Counted from the stretch's first letter, positions 30,779 to 42,250 are shown. The stretch is DNA of 64,000 bases from Neobacillus pocheonensis (GCA_023702235.1 JAMQCR010000001.1:496001-560000), one strand, 5' to 3'. Notes: a model not told the origin generated them from the letters alone. Program-made: numbers and translations.

Positions 30779-31867
30779 TTGGACAAGCCTAAAAACGGCA
30801 GTACCATCACCATTAAATTAAATGGAGAAAAACAAACATTTATCGAAGAGTCTAAGGAAAAGGAGCTAGAAACTGGTAGTGATCCAGTTTCTCCTGTCAT
30901 AACAATAGATTCAAATCTATCAGAAGCGGACGGATTTTTAGAAGCAGCTGCTGCACAAGAATCTGCCGAAGAAAGTTTTGATTGGATTATCCCTGAATCA
31001 TCTGATAATGACATTGAGGAATATAAAATTGTCAATAACCAGAAATCCTCTAAAAAGGGGAAAGTGAAAATAGCGTCCATTTCCGCCAATTCTTTAAAGA
31101 AAAAGGGTGGAGTCGCCATAAAATCGACCATTATTTCGGTCGTTTTTGCCATTTTACTTGGTACTGGCTTCGGTTTTCTGATGCTAAAGCTTGTTATTTC
31201 AGGACATAACAATAAACCAGCAACAACCACGGTTTCGAATGTGGCCGTCCAAAATAATACAGATACTAATACAGCGAAAACGGATAATAGCACTACTTCT
31301 GCTACCGTTAAACCGATTAACGCATTTGTTGTTCAAGGTGGAGTGTTTTCTACAAAAGATGCCGCAAAAGGAACATCCGATCTGATGGATGCGAAAGGGA
31401 TTCCGTCAGAAATATTAGCAATGAACAATAAGGAATACTTGTTTATAGGGGTTACTGATTCCATTGAAACCGCGAAACAACTGGTTAGTTATTATAATGA
31501 TAAAGGACTAGACAATGTTCCCTACGCCAAATCAATCTCATCGAAAGAGAAAACAGTTTCTGACCTAACGGATGCAGAGATGGGTTTTTTAGAATCTTCT
31601 CTAACCATTTATCAGGATCTTTCAAAAATGACAGCTAATGCGCTTTTAACAAAAACGATTTCAAGTAATTCGATTAAAAGCTCAGAAGGACTCCTGAATA
31701 AAATCGAAAGCAAAAAAATTAAGAATGAAAAGGTAAAGAATCTAAAATCCGATTTAACCACGGCGGTTGAAAAAGTAAAAGCCTATCAAAAGTCAAAAAC
31801 TACTAAAAACCTTGAAGAGGCACAGAAGAAACTACTAAATTTTCTTACCACCTACTATTCACTGTAA
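30779..31867 (+). CDS. spoIIB: SPOR-domain sporulation protein SpoIIB
   Basis: The TTG at 30779 follows AAAGGAG. 362 residues: an acidic cytoplasmic N-terminus (to about 115), one membrane segment (about 120-140, IISVVFAILLGTGFGFLML), a Thr/Asn-rich linker, then a SPOR domain (about 180-258, NAFVVQGGVFSTKDAAK ... EYLFIGVTDS) that binds denuded septal glycan, and a lysine-rich helical tail. SpoIIB in B. subtilis lies at the same place (comC-spoIIB-maf) and helps target the engulfment machinery to the septum. Identity rests on domain layout plus synteny. Confidence 0.85.
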   Translation: MDKPKNGSTITIKLNGEKQTFIEESKEKELETGSDPVSPVITIDSNLSEADGFLEAAAAQESAEESFDWIIPESSDNDIEEYKIVNNQKSSKKGKVKIASISANSLKKKGGVAIKSTIISVVFAILLGTGFGFLMLKLVISGHNNKPATTTVSNVAVQNNTDTNTAKTDNSTTSATVKPINAFVVQGGVFSTKDAAKGTSDLMDAKGIPSEILAMNNKEYLFIGVTDSIETAKQLVSYYNDKGLDNVPYAKSISSKEKTVSDLTDAEMGFLESSLTIYQDLSKMTANALLTKTISSNSIKSSEGLLNKIESKKIKNEKVKNLKSDLTTAVEKVKAYQKSKTTKNLEEAQKKLLNFLTTYYSL

Positions 31868-31910
31868 AAGTTTTGCGACAATAACAAACATCATTCGATA
31901 TTTTCTGGGA

Positions 31911-31960
31911 AATACTAAAAGAATCAAGCCTGTCTGGAAAATGGGATAGGCTTTTAGTAT
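31911..31960 (+). terminator. Hairpin after spoIIB
   Basis: CTAAAA and GCCT arms (31914-31930) pair with AGGC and TTTTAG (31948-31957), leaving a bulge. There is no clean T tract behind it, so function is uncertain. Confidence 0.45.
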
Positions 31961-32113
31961 GGTCAAATATTTATTTTTAGTAAGAAGATGAAATTTTGAA
32001 TAATTTGTCATATTTAATCAAACTTTAATCATATAAAAATTGTTTGAATCGACAATTTCTGATAGGATAAACATGTATCTCCCTATTACGAAGCAAAAAG
32101 GTAAGGTGATTGA

Positions 32114-32685
32114 ATGCAGAGCCTCATTTTAGCCTCTTCTTCTCCACGGCGAAAAGAACTTCTAGAAAACCTCCGTTTATCATTCGAGATTTCAAGCAGT
32201 GAAGTAGATGAAAGCTTTGACCCAGGTCTTTCACCTGAGGAAGTAGTAACGGAACTAGCCAATCGCAAAGCTCAGGTTATTTTTCGAAAAAATCCAGATG
32301 CCTATGTGATTGGAGCTGACACCATTGTAGTTGCGAATGGTCAAATCTTAGGAAAGCCTATGAATGAGGAAGACGCCATCAGCATGCTAAAAATGCTTTC
32401 TGGAACAAAGCATGATGTTTATACGGGTGTGTCGATTTTGTCGCAGGCAAGCTCTACACGTTTTTATGAAAAAACAGAAGTTTGGTTTTGGGAGTTAACG
32501 GATGAGGATATACGAGCCTATGTGCAAAGTGGTGAACCGTTTGATAAAGCTGGTTCATATGGAATTCAACAGCTCGGAAGCATGCTTGTCAAAAAAATAA
32601 ATGGAGATTATTTTGCGGTTGTTGGCTGCCCCTAGCAAGGACGGTACGGGAATTAAAAAAGGCTGGCTACCAATTGCCGTATTAG
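32114..32685 (+). CDS. maf: Maf nucleotide pyrophosphatase (frameshift near the end)
   Basis: The ATG follows AAGGTGAT. The start LILASSSPRRKELL is the Maf signature; GADTIVV and the SGEPFDKAGSYGIQ motif hold the active-site residues. Maf hydrolyses non-canonical and pyrimidine nucleoside triphosphates. In B. subtilis overexpression blocks septation. The open frame stops at 32635 after VVGCP. Adding one C at 32626-32627 gives VVGLPLARTVRELKKAGYQLPY and a stop at 32683-32685, 190 residues in total (B. subtilis 189). The break is therefore almost surely an error. Confidence 0.94.
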
Positions 32686-32730
32686 TGCTCATTCTCAGTT
32701 CTAAACTCCCGATTTAGGGGAGGAAAAAGA

Positions 32731-33420
32731 GTGTCCACAAATACATTAATGATCCGTGATTTCCCTCAAGACGAACGACCAAGAGAGCGATTCATTCAGC
32801 ATGGTCCCCAGAGTTTATCAAATCATGAACTCATTGCGATCCTGCTGCGAACAGGAACAAAGGAAGAATCCGTTCTTCAATTATCCAATCGTTTACTGAC
32901 TCATTTTGAAGGATTGCGTCTTTTAAAAGCGGCTAGCTTAGAAGAAATTACCAGCATTAAAGGGATCGGATCAGCGAAGGCCATCCAAATTCTTGCAGCT
33001 GTTGAAATAGGGAGAAGGATTGCCAATTTAAATTATAACGATCGCTATGTCATCCGCTCTCCGGAAGACGGAGCCAATTATGTGATGAACGATATGCGGT
33101 TTCTGTCGCAAGAGCATTTCGTTTGCTTGTATTTAAACACCAAGAATCAAGTGATCCACAAACAAACTATTTTTATCGGCAGTCTAAATGCCTCAATTGT
33201 CCACCCAAGGGAGGTTTATCGTGAAGCATTAAAGCGATCCGCTGCTTCAGTTATCGCCATTCACAACCATCCTTCAGGCGATCCCACACCAAGCCGCGAG
33301 GATATTGAGGTCACGAAGCGTCTCGTGGAATGTGGAAAAATAATTGGCATTGATCTTTTAGACCATTTGATTATTGGTGAAAATAAATTTGTTAGTTTGA
33401 AGGAAAAAGGGTATTTATAA
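32731..33420 (+). CDS. radC: RadC-family (UPF0758) JAB-domain protein
   Basis: The GTG at 32731 follows AGGGGAGG. 229 residues: an N-terminal helix-hairpin-helix part (SIKGIGSAKAIQILAA, about 75-90) and a C-terminal MPN+/JAB metalloprotease-like domain with HNHPSGDPTPSREDI near 177-191, carrying the zinc ligands (HxH and Asp). The name reflects an old link to repair, but the true function is unsettled. Position between maf and mreB is conserved. Confidence 0.95.
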   Translation: MSTNTLMIRDFPQDERPRERFIQHGPQSLSNHELIAILLRTGTKEESVLQLSNRLLTHFEGLRLLKAASLEEITSIKGIGSAKAIQILAAVEIGRRIANLNYNDRYVIRSPEDGANYVMNDMRFLSQEHFVCLYLNTKNQVIHKQTIFIGSLNASIVHPREVYREALKRSAASVIAIHNHPSGDPTPSREDIEVTKRLVECGKIIGIDLLDHLIIGENKFVSLKEKGYL

Positions 33421-33521
33421 CACTATGCTTTTAATTGACGTTAGGATATAATATTGGTTATGATTTTTTAGGATTGCTATCGAATTGACTAGTAAAAATA
33501 GCATAAAAAAAACACGAATAA

Positions 33522-34605
<1,084 letters not shown>

Positions 34606-34641
34606 AAGCTAAAAGCGCCCACGGGCAGCTGTGCTAGACAG
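34606..34641. repeat. Degenerate end of the dispersed intergenic repeat
   Basis: AAAAGCGCCC ... GTGCTAGACAG resembles the joined outer ends of the elements at 8151-8270 and 20851-21004 with the middle missing. It lies just after the mreB stop. Confidence 0.4.
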
Positions 34642-34700
34642 TTATCAAAGCTCAATGAAAAATCTTTCTTATCAAATAGAAGAAATAGAGGTGTATAATC

Positions 34701-35581
34701 ATGCCACAGTTCTTTATGAATAAACGACTGATCATCTTGCTTGTCAGCATTATTATTCTCGTGGCATTGATTGGGTTTTCTTTAAGGGAGAGAAGTAAAC
34801 TATCCTGCCGGAGCAGTTTGTAAAAGACACAACCGGCTGGGTTCAATCCCTGGTGTCAAAGCCTGCCCATTTGGTTGCGGGTTTTTTTGGGAGTCTCCAG
34901 GATTTGCAAACTACCTATCAAGAGAATAAAGATTTAAAATCACGTGTCGAAAATCTCGTTAGTCTTGAAGCACAAGTTCAATCGCTTAAAAAAGATAATA
35001 AAGATCTCCGTGATATCCTTGGTGAAAAAAAGACCCTTGCAGACTCTAAACCATTACCAGCAACCGTAATTGGCAGAAACCCTGATCTTTGGCATGAAAT
35101 GATTATTATCGACAAAGGTAAAATAAATGGTATACAACAAAATATGGCTGTTGTCACCGCAAATGGCCTTGTAGGAAAAATAAAAAATGTGAATCAATTC
35201 AGTTCGACCGTTCAATTATTAAGTTCAAGTGATCCGAAGAATCGAATTTCTGCCGTCATTCAAGGCGCTACCAATGTGTACGGCCTTGTCGAAGGCTATG
35301 ATAATGTTAAAAATGAGCTGCAAATAAAAGCTATTCCATCTAGTGCGAAAATTCAAAAAGGACAAACAGTGGTTACCTCCGGATTGGGTGGTTTTTTCCC
35401 TAGTGGTCTCTTAATTGGAAAAGTAGTAGATGTGAAACCGGATCAATATGGTTTAAATCAAACCGCCTTGGTAAAACCAGGTGCAGACTTTTATGATATT
35501 CAAAATGTTATGGTCATAACAAGAGAAATGATGCAGCCAGGTACGAGCGCACTTAGTGATAGTCAGGGGGCAGGAATGTGA
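34701..35581 (+). CDS. mreC: Rod-shape protein MreC (frameshifted)
   Basis: The ATG at 34701 follows GAGGTG. Residues 6-28 form the single membrane anchor (LIILLVSIIILVALIGF). One C is missing at 34804-34805 (KLSLPEQF expected), after which the frame continues as FVKDTTGWVQSLVSKP, then a coiled coil (about 65-105) and a two-beta-barrel extracytoplasmic domain (TVIGRNPDLWHEMIIIDKG). 293 residues when repaired (B. subtilis 290). MreC forms a scaffold outside the membrane that connects MreB to wall synthases. The stop overlaps the mreD GTG. Confidence 0.95.
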
Positions 35582-36090
35582 ATAAATTCCTTCTTCCTCT
35601 TTTGTTTTTGTGTCTTTTTTTGTTAGAAAGTCTTTTTGTTCAGTATCTACCCGGAGAAATATTTGGAAAAGTATGCGCTCCTCACTTTCTTTTTACCGGT
35701 CTCCTTTTTTTAACGATTTACGGAGGTAAGAAACAAGGAATCATTTATGGGTTCATCTTTGGACTTTTATTTGACATTGTTAATACAGAAATTCTCGGTA
35801 TTTATATGTTTTTATTTCCGTTTGTTGCCTACCTCGTTTCAAAAATTACCAACGCGGTAAATGCTAATATGATCTCTGTCTTTTTTACTACGCTAATCGG
35901 AATTGCCTTGTTAGAGGTTGGCGTTTATGAAATGAATGTGTTAATCCATGTGACCGATATGGATTATATGAGCTTTTTCAACACGCGTTTCTATCCTACT
36001 TTGATCCTTAATGCGGTATTTATCATCCTTTTTGGTTACCCTTTAAAAAGACAATTTGAAAAAATCGCTTTAATACTAAGAAATGATTAA
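35578..36090 (+). CDS. mreD: Rod-shape protein MreD
   Basis: 170 residues with about five to six membrane segments, GTG start inside the mreC stop region with CAGGGGGCAGGA upstream. The YGKKQGIIYGFIFGLLFDI segment (about 50-67) is the family's recognisable G-rich helix. It is a membrane partner of MreC and RodA. Third gene of mreBCD. Confidence 0.92.
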   Translation: MNKFLLPLLFLCLFLLESLFVQYLPGEIFGKVCAPHFLFTGLLFLTIYGGKKQGIIYGFIFGLLFDIVNTEILGIYMFLFPFVAYLVSKITNAVNANMISVFFTTLIGIALLEVGVYEMNVLIHVTDMDYMSFFNTRFYPTLILNAVFIILFGYPLKRQFEKIALILRND

Positions 36091-36304
36091 TCTAGTTGGT
36101 TTTCTTTTAAAAAGAGGAGAATAAAGGGATCGTGTCGAATTCTATTTAGAAGAGTCTAATTTTTTTCGGGATAGGTATGAGGGCAAATGTATTTGTACAG
36201 GTTCTGCGATTAAACGTATTTTGTACTGGGCAATCGTTACGGTTGCAATCATACTTGCTCCGAAATGAATTACGCTTTTCTTATTTTAGAGGTGAAAATT
36301 CTCC
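36091..36304. other. Gap between mreD and minC
   Basis: 214 bases. One frame ending at 36268 reads a short hydrophobic stretch (SAIKRILYWAIVTVAIILAPK), but it has no start or ribosome site and is closed upstream by a stop, so I do not call a gene. It may be a remnant of a membrane protein's N-terminus. Confidence 0.3.
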
Positions 36305-36985
36305 ATGAAAAAACGGCAAAATGTTACAATAAAAGGGACAAAGGATGGAATTGTCCTTCATCTTGATGATAACTGTTCCTTTGAGGAATTAAAAAGAGAA
36401 CTGGATGAAAAACTATCCGAAAATTCAAGAGCACAGGAAGATCGCCATTTAACCCCTGTAAAAGTTGAAATAGGGAATCGATTTTTGAACGAGGACCAGA
36501 AGGAAGAATTGAAAAATCTGATTCGACAAAAAAAGAATTTATTAGTTGATGATATTGAATCCAATGTCATCACGAAAAAAGAAGCAGAACGACTGAAAGC
36601 AGAAGCGGAAGTTGTGACTGTATCAAGAATCATTCGTTCCGGCCAAGTCCTAGAAGTCCCCGGTGATTTGTTATTGATTGGGGATGTGAACCCCGGCGGC
36701 ACCGTAATGGCGGGAGGAAATATTTTCATCATGGGTATATTAAAAGGAATAGCCCATGCAGGATGCTATGGGAATGATGAAGCCGTTATTGCCGCATCAT
36801 GTATGAAACCGTCACAGCTAAGAATTAATGACTGCTTAAATCGTGCTCCTGACACTGTTGCGAATAATGAAAAACGTGAAATGGAATGCGCATACATAGA
36901 CGAAAATCGCCAAATCATTGTCGATAGAATGCAAGTTTTAATCCAGTTAAGGCCTAATTTAACGAGATTAGAAGGGGGATATTAG
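36305..36985 (+). CDS. minC: Septum-site determining protein MinC
   Basis: 226 residues, with AGAGGTG before the ATG. The N-terminal domain ([20 protein letters not shown]...) blocks FtsZ polymerisation. The C-terminal beta-helix domain (about 120-220) has the repeated glycine turns [23 protein letters not shown], and binds MinD. Together they keep division away from the poles. One base separates it from minD. Confidence 0.96.
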   Translation: MKKRQNVTIKGTKDGIVLHLDDNCSFEELKRELDEKLSENSRAQEDRHLTPVKVEIGNRFLNEDQKEELKNLIRQKKNLLVDDIESNVITKKEAERLKAEAEVVTVSRIIRSGQVLEVPGDLLLIGDVNPGGTVMAGGNIFIMGILKGIAHAGCYGNDEAVIAASCMKPSQLRINDCLNRAPDTVANNEKREMECAYIDENRQIIVDRMQVLIQLRPNLTRLEGGY

Positions 36986-36986
36986 T

Positions 36987-37790
36987 GTGGGAGAAGCAAT
37001 AGTAATTACATCCGGTAAGGGCGGCGTCGGCAAAACCACGACTTCCGCTAATATTGGTACAGCATTGGCCCTTAATGGAAAGAAAGTATGCTTAGTTGAT
37101 ACAGATATTGGCCTTCGAAACTTGGATGTTGTCATGGGGCTAGAAAATAGAATTATTTATGATCTTGTCGATGTCGTGGAAAAGAGATGCAAAATCCACC
37201 AAGCATTGGTGAAGGATAAACGATTCGAGGACTTACTGTACTTGCTGCCCGCTGCACAAACCGTTGATAAATCAGCGGTAACTCCAGAGCAAATGAAGGA
37301 TCTTATTGAAGATTTAAAACAAGACTATGATTATATTATAATAGATTGTCCCGCCGGAATTGAGCAGGGCTATAAAAACGCTGTGGCTGGAGCAGACAAA
37401 GCCATTGTTGTTACAACTCCTGAAGTTTCTGCCGTTCGGGATGCAGACCGCATCATTGGTTTGCTTGAAAAAGAAAAAGATATGGAGCCGCCAAGATTAA
37501 TTATTAATCGCATTCGAAATCACATGATGAAAAACGGCGACATGCTTGAAATAGAGGAAATTACACACCATCTATCTATCGAGCTAGTTGGGATTGTTGC
37601 AGACGATGAAGAAGTCATTAAAGCCTCGAATCACGGTGAGCCTATTGCCTTGAATCCAAACAGCAAAGCTTCCATTGCCTATCGGAATATTGCGAGACGA
37701 ATTCTTGGCGAATCAATCCCGCTCCAGCCACTTGAAGAAACCAACAAAGGTGTTTTTACGAAAATTAAAAAGTTTTTTGGCGTTAAGTAA
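36987..37790 (+). CDS. minD: Septum-site determining ATPase MinD
   Basis: 267 residues, GTG start after AAGGGGG. The deviant Walker A KGGVGKTT (11-18), DTDIGLRNLD (about 38-47) and IIDCPAGIE (about 118-126) are intact. The last 10 residues (TKIKKFFGVK) form the amphipathic membrane-targeting helix. It recruits MinC to the membrane. Terminator follows. Confidence 0.98.
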   Translation: MGEAIVITSGKGGVGKTTTSANIGTALALNGKKVCLVDTDIGLRNLDVVMGLENRIIYDLVDVVEKRCKIHQALVKDKRFEDLLYLLPAAQTVDKSAVTPEQMKDLIEDLKQDYDYIIIDCPAGIEQGYKNAVAGADKAIVVTTPEVSAVRDADRIIGLLEKEKDMEPPRLIINRIRNHMMKNGDMLEIEEITHHLSIELVGIVADDEEVIKASNHGEPIALNPNSKASIAYRNIARRILGESIPLQPLEETNKGVFTKIKKFFGVK

Positions 37791-37797
37791 TGTTTTA

Positions 37798-37833
37798 GTC
37801 TGTCCTCGGGTACAAAAGGGACGGGCTTTTTTT
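37798..37833 (+). terminator. Terminator after minCD
   Basis: GTCTGTCC (37798-37805) pairs with GGGACGGGC (37818-37826) including G-U pairs, followed by seven T. Confidence 0.8.
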
Positions 37834-37925
37834 ATTGCCCGTATACTGCCAGCAAACTTTTTGTGGAAAGTCATACTCTCTAAATTTCATTCATAAACTT
37901 GTACAAAAAAGAGGGAAAAGGGTTG

Positions 37926-38717
37926 ATGGGTATGGCGCGGTCTACACCGGAAGAAATACGGCGACGAATCGCCAAAAGAAAAGGAACGTCTGGAGGAAAA
38001 AGTCCAAGCAATAACAATTTATTGCCGGGTGACGAAGAAAAATACGGGTATGATCCAACACCTATCTTTGATAGCGAACAAGCTGATGAGGGACATCCAT
38101 TGTTTAAAAAAGAAGTATTTCTATTTAAAATCTTGGCTTCTGTTTGCCTTTTCTTATGTATTGCTATTTTATTTCGCAATCATACAGGGACATTAGACCC
38201 TGCAAGAACCTGGGTTCTGAAATCAATGGATACCGATTTTAAATTTGCGACTGTTTCAAAGTGGTACGAAGATAAATTTGGAAAACCACTGACCCTTCTT
38301 CCATTTACGGAAAAGTCAAAAACAGGTACAAGTACAGTCGCACAAACACAAAAAGGCTTAGCGATACCGGCTTCAGGGAAAATCCTTGAAAATTTCAAAA
38401 AAAACGGACAGGGGATCATGATTGAAACAGGAAAAGGTGCATCTGTTGAGGCGATGAATGGAGGAATTGTCCAGTTCGCGGGGGTAAAAGATGGGCTAGG
38501 GAAAACGGTCATTATTCAGCACGCAGACCAAACTGAATCCTGGTATGGAAATTTAGATCAAATCAAGGTTAACTTATATGAATATGTCGATAAAAGCAAA
38601 GTGGTCGGCACCGTTTCGACTTCCACTGGTGAGGATAAAACAAAAGGAAAATATTATTTTGCGATTAAAAAAGGCGATGCTTTCATCGACCCGAACCAGG
38701 TGATACGCTTTGATTAG
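37926..38717 (+). CDS. spoIVFA: SpoIVFA, regulator of the SpoIVFB protease
   Basis: About 263 residues from the ATG at 37926; ATG at 37932 is equally possible (GAGGGAAAAGGG lies upstream). It has a basic N-terminus (EEIRRRIAKRK), one membrane segment near 68-84 (ILASVCLFLCIAILF), and a C-terminal peptidase M23-like domain (about 140-260) lacking obvious zinc ligands. The protein holds SpoIVFB inactive in the outer forespore membrane with BofA, and is cut by SpoIVB. It overlaps spoIVFB by eight bases. Confidence 0.94.
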   Translation: MGMARSTPEEIRRRIAKRKGTSGGKSPSNNNLLPGDEEKYGYDPTPIFDSEQADEGHPLFKKEVFLFKILASVCLFLCIAILFRNHTGTLDPARTWVLKSMDTDFKFATVSKWYEDKFGKPLTLLPFTEKSKTGTSTVAQTQKGLAIPASGKILENFKKNGQGIMIETGKGASVEAMNGGIVQFAGVKDGLGKTVIIQHADQTESWYGNLDQIKVNLYEYVDKSKVVGTVSTSTGEDKTKGKYYFAIKKGDAFIDPNQVIRFD

Positions 38718-39576
38718 AGTGAAATATTTATTACAACATGTTCATATCCATCCGCTGTTATGGATTGTTATCGCACTATCGATTGCTACAGCACATTTCC
38801 TTGAAGTCTGCTTACTACTAGGCATTATTTTTATCCATGAGATGGGGCATGCTGCAGCGGCTTCTTTTTTTTCATGGAGGATTAAAAAAATCACCCTCCT
38901 TCCGTTTGGGGGTGTTGCTGAAATGGATGAGCATGGCAATCGCCCATTAAAGGAAGAAGCAATCGTTGTGATTGCGGGACCGCTTCAGCATCTTTGGATG
39001 ATGGCGTTAGCGTACGCAATGTATTCTTTAGACCTGGTACCAGAGGAGCTATTTGCACTATTTATTAATTACAACCTCATGATCTTAGTCTTCAATCTCT
39101 TCCCGGTTTGGCCGCTTGATGGCGGGAAATTGATCTTTTTGCTGCTATCCTTACAAAAAGCATTTCCGGAAGCACATCGGATGTGCTTGATCATTTCATT
39201 TTTTAGTCTAAGTATTTTTTCCCTTTTAATATTGCTAACAGCCCCCGCACATTTAAACGTCTGGGTGGTGATTGCCTTTTTGTATTTTTCACTCTACCAC
39301 GAATGGAAACAACGCCGCTTTATCTTTATGAGGTTTTTATTAGAACGGTATTATGGGAAAAAGACTGGATTGGGTCAGCTAAAACCGATTCAGGCAAATG
39401 AACAGGATTTGCTCATTCACGTTTTAGAAAAATTTCAACGGGGCTGTAAACATCCCATCATTATTGAAAGTGATGGGAAGGAAAAAGGCATGCTCGATGA
39501 AAATGAATTACTCCACGCTTATTTTACGGAAAAACGATTATCCGATAAAATCAGTGACCTTCTCTTTTCATACTGA
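38710..39576 (+). CDS. spoIVFB: SpoIVFB, intramembrane metalloprotease that activates pro-sigma-K
   Basis: 288 residues, TTG start overlapping spoIVFA. Site-2-protease family: zinc motif HEMGH (His43, Glu44, His47) in a membrane segment, third ligand Asp137 in WPLDGG, preceded by NLFPV. About six membrane segments, then a C-terminal CBS-like domain (about 225-288, RGCKHPIIIESDGKEKG) that senses ATP in the known protein. It cleaves pro-sigma-K in the mother cell. The SpoIVFA/BofA/BofC/SpoIVB circuit is represented here by spoIVFA and bofC (55144). Confidence 0.97.
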   Translation: MIRVKYLLQHVHIHPLLWIVIALSIATAHFLEVCLLLGIIFIHEMGHAAAASFFSWRIKKITLLPFGGVAEMDEHGNRPLKEEAIVVIAGPLQHLWMMALAYAMYSLDLVPEELFALFINYNLMILVFNLFPVWPLDGGKLIFLLLSLQKAFPEAHRMCLIISFFSLSIFSLLILLTAPAHLNVWVVIAFLYFSLYHEWKQRRFIFMRFLLERYYGKKTGLGQLKPIQANEQDLLIHVLEKFQRGCKHPIIIESDGKEKGMLDENELLHAYFTEKRLSDKISDLLFSY

Positions 39577-39619
39577 AAAGGTATAATATAATTAATTTGA
39601 AAAAAGTGAGGATACTGGT

Positions 39620-41106
39620 TTGGAAACATTGATTGTTAATTATGCTTCAAGGGAAAAGCGCTTTGCCTATCTCAGAGACCAACGGGTTGAGAAAATCCAT
39701 TTTGACCGACCAGAGCATCGCTCCCTGGTCGGTAATATTTATTTTGGGACCGTAACGAAAGTATTACCGGGGATGAATGCAGTTTTCATCGACATCGGAG
39801 AAGAGAAAAATGCTTACTTGCATCGCGATGCGCTAGCCGCATATGTATTATCAGCTGAAAAGTCGCTTGAAAAAGAGAAGAAGAACATTTCAAGCTTTGT
39901 CCATCAGGGAGAAAAATTGCTTGTGCAGTTGGATAAGGACGCTACAGGGACAAAAGGACCGCGAGTAACCGGAATTTTTGAGATTCAAGGTACTAACCTC
40001 ATTTACATGCCATATGGGCGGTATGTAGCTGTCTCCAAAAAAATTGCCGATGAACACCAAAAAACAGCGCTTCGCAGCCTCGGAAACCGTTTAAAAGAAG
40101 AGGAAGAAGGAATCATTTTTCGAACCTCCAGCCTTTCTTGCACGGAGGAGGAGATTCTTGAAGAGCTTTTCGAACTGCGAAAGCATTGCAAAGAACTGAT
40201 ACAGAAAGCTGCTTTACTTAAAAGGCTGGTTTACTTTTTCAAAAAGACACCTTTCTTGATACAATTCTCGAAGTAATTGCCAACATCCGGACTGGCGAAG
40301 TAATAGTGGATGATTTAGCAATAAAAAAATGGCTCGAACAAAGTGGTGTCATAACTGGAGAGGTCATCCTTAGCGTTTATAACGGTAAAGAAAATATTTT
40401 TTCTGCCAACAGAGTAGAGCATGAAATTGAAAAAGCACTTAAAAGAGTGGTTTGGCTTGATAATGGCTCCTATCTTATTTTTGATGAGACAGAAGCGTTA
40501 ACGATTATAGATGTGAATACAGGCAAGTTTTCCGGAAAAGCCGACTATCAAGACACGGTCTTAAAGACAAATCAGCTCGCTGCTCGGGAAATTGTTCGTC
40601 AGCTTAGGCTTCGCGATATTGGTGGGATCGTTCTCATTGATTTCATCGATATGAAACGGGACAAAGATAGGCAGTATATTTCAGCTACAGTAGAAAAAGA
40701 ATTAATGAAGGATGAAAAAAGAACAAGAATCATTGGCTTTACTCCCTTAGGTATTCTTCAGCTAACGAGGAAGAAAACGAGGGTCTCCTTGTCAGAGGTA
40801 TTACAGGTGAAATGCCCGGTTTGTCAAGGGACGGGGAAAATAAAGAGTGCTGAAACGGTGGCCTTTAGGCTGGAACGCGAGTTAGTAGAGCACAGGCATT
40901 CTACCTATGAGGCAGTCCTAATTGAAACAACAGAAGAGGTAAAAAGGGCGTTTATTGGCACCAATCAAAGCCACAAGCAAGCAATCGAAGACTTATTGCA
41001 TTTAAAAATATACTTTTCAATCAGTCCTTCGGTACGTCCTTATTATCTGTTGAAACAATTTGGCGATGATCGGGAGATATCCCAAAAAGACAACGAACAC
41101 TATTGA
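39620..41106 (+). CDS. rng: Ribonuclease G/E family protein (frameshifted)
   Basis: TTG start at 39620. The N-terminal S1 RNA-binding domain (about 35-115) contains VGNIYFGTVTKVLPGMNAVFIDIG. The catalytic part has DVNTGKFSG, and DFIDMKRDKDR with the two metal-binding aspartates. The zinc-link CPVCQGTG follows near residue 400. One C is missing at 40226 (KRPGLLFQKDTFLDT expected), splitting it into two frames. About 496 residues when repaired. RNase G/E endonucleases process rRNA and decay mRNA. B. subtilis itself lacks this gene at this place, but other Bacillaceae have it before rplU. Confidence 0.93.
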
Positions 41107-41132
41107 CACATTGACTAATATTATGGTAGGAT
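41103..41132 (+). promoter_or_regulatory. Sigma-A promoter of rplU
   Basis: TTGACA (41103-41108), an 18-base spacer and TAGGAT (41127-41132). A second, offset pair is TTGACT (41111-41116) with TTTAAT (41133-41138). The -35 overlaps the rng stop codon. Confidence 0.65.
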
Positions 41133-41139
41133 TTTAATG

Positions 41140-41240
41140 TTATGTTTGTAGCACCCGTGCTACAACCGCACAGAACAGGTAGTAAGTTTTATGCGAAAGC
41201 ATAAGCGCCTGTGTATGGCGAGTCTGAGTTTATAAGGAGG
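41140..41240 (+). ncRNA. L21 leader (autoregulatory 5' UTR of rplU)
   Basis: TTGTAGCA/TGCTACAA hairpin (41146-41165), then a longer stem built from CAGG/CCTG arms and capped by ATGC-GAAA-GCAT (41191-41202). The position and style match the L21 leader of Bacillales, believed to bind L21 and control rplU-prp-rpmA. Confidence 0.75.
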
Positions 41241-41248
41241 TGCAGTTT

Positions 41249-41556
41249 ATGTACGCAATTATCGAAACTGGCGGTAAACAACTTAAAGTCGAAGAAGGCA
41301 AGCTATCTACATTGAAAAGCTTAATGCAGAAGCAGGCGAAACAGTTACTTTTGACAAGGTTCTTTTCGTTGGCGGTGAAAATGTAAAAGTAGGAAGCCCT
41401 GTTGTTGCAGGTGCTACTGTTACAGCTACTGTTGAAAAACAAGGCCGTCAAAAGAAAATCATTGTTTTCAAGTACAAGGCGAAGAAAAATAACCGTAAAA
41501 AGCAAGGTCATCGTCAACCTTACACTAAAGTAATCATCGAAAAAATCAACGCGTAA
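41249..41556 (+). CDS. rplU: Ribosomal protein L21 (frameshifted)
   Basis: The ATG at 41249 follows AAGGAGG and gives [17 protein letters not shown]. One C is missing at 41299 ([11 protein letters not shown] expected); adding it joins the rest, with [17 protein letters not shown] as the usual C-terminal rRNA-binding signature. 102 residues when repaired, the same as in B. subtilis. Without repair the frame ends early, so a naive gene call would miss this ribosomal protein. Confidence 0.97.
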
Positions 41557-41570
41557 GGTGTTGACACTAG

Positions 41571-41903
41571 ATGATCAGAATTACGATTACTCGTACTGAA
41601 TCCGGAACTATTCAGTCCTTTACCATGAGTGGGCATGCTGATTTTGCGAATCACGGCGAAGATATCGTTTGTGCCGGTGTTTCGGCTGTGTCTTTCGGCA
41701 CCGTGAACGCTATTGAGGTTTTAACCGGTGTCGTTCCTGATGTTAAACAAGGAGAAGGCGGCTTTCTTGAGTGTGTGTTTCCTGAAAATCTTTCAGACGC
41801 AAATGAGGAAAAAGTCCAATTACTTCTTGAAGCAATGGTTGTCTCACTGCAGGGGATTGAAAAAGAGTACGGAAAGCACATAAAAATTACCTTCAAAAAG
41901 TAG
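41571..41903 (+). CDS. prp: Ribosomal-processing cysteine protease Prp
   Basis: 110 residues with the catalytic pair His22 (SGHAD) and Cys34 (IVCAGVSA), at the positions known from Staphylococcus. Prp cleaves the N-terminal extension of L27 before it joins the ribosome. The L27 encoded next door carries that extension (LQFFASKKG), so enzyme and substrate are encoded side by side. Known in B. subtilis as YsxB. Confidence 0.96.
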   Translation: MIRITITRTESGTIQSFTMSGHADFANHGEDIVCAGVSAVSFGTVNAIEVLTGVVPDVKQGEGGFLECVFPENLSDANEEKVQLLLEAMVVSLQGIEKEYGKHIKITFKK

Positions 41904-41915
41904 GAGGTGGAATAA

Positions 41916-42206
<291 letters not shown>

Positions 42207-42216
42207 GAATTCATCG

Positions 42217-42250
42217 GAAACTCTAACCTGACCGGTTAGAGTTTCTTTTT
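42217..42250 (+). terminator. Terminator of the rplU-prp-rpmA operon
   Basis: GAAACTCTAACC (42217-42228) pairs with GGTTAGAGTTTC (42234-42245), followed by T. Confidence 0.93.

Noticed and set aside
36178..36268. Short hydrophobic ORF between mreD and minC
   Set aside because: No start with ribosome site; closed upstream by a stop. Could be a remnant, but not supportable as a gene.
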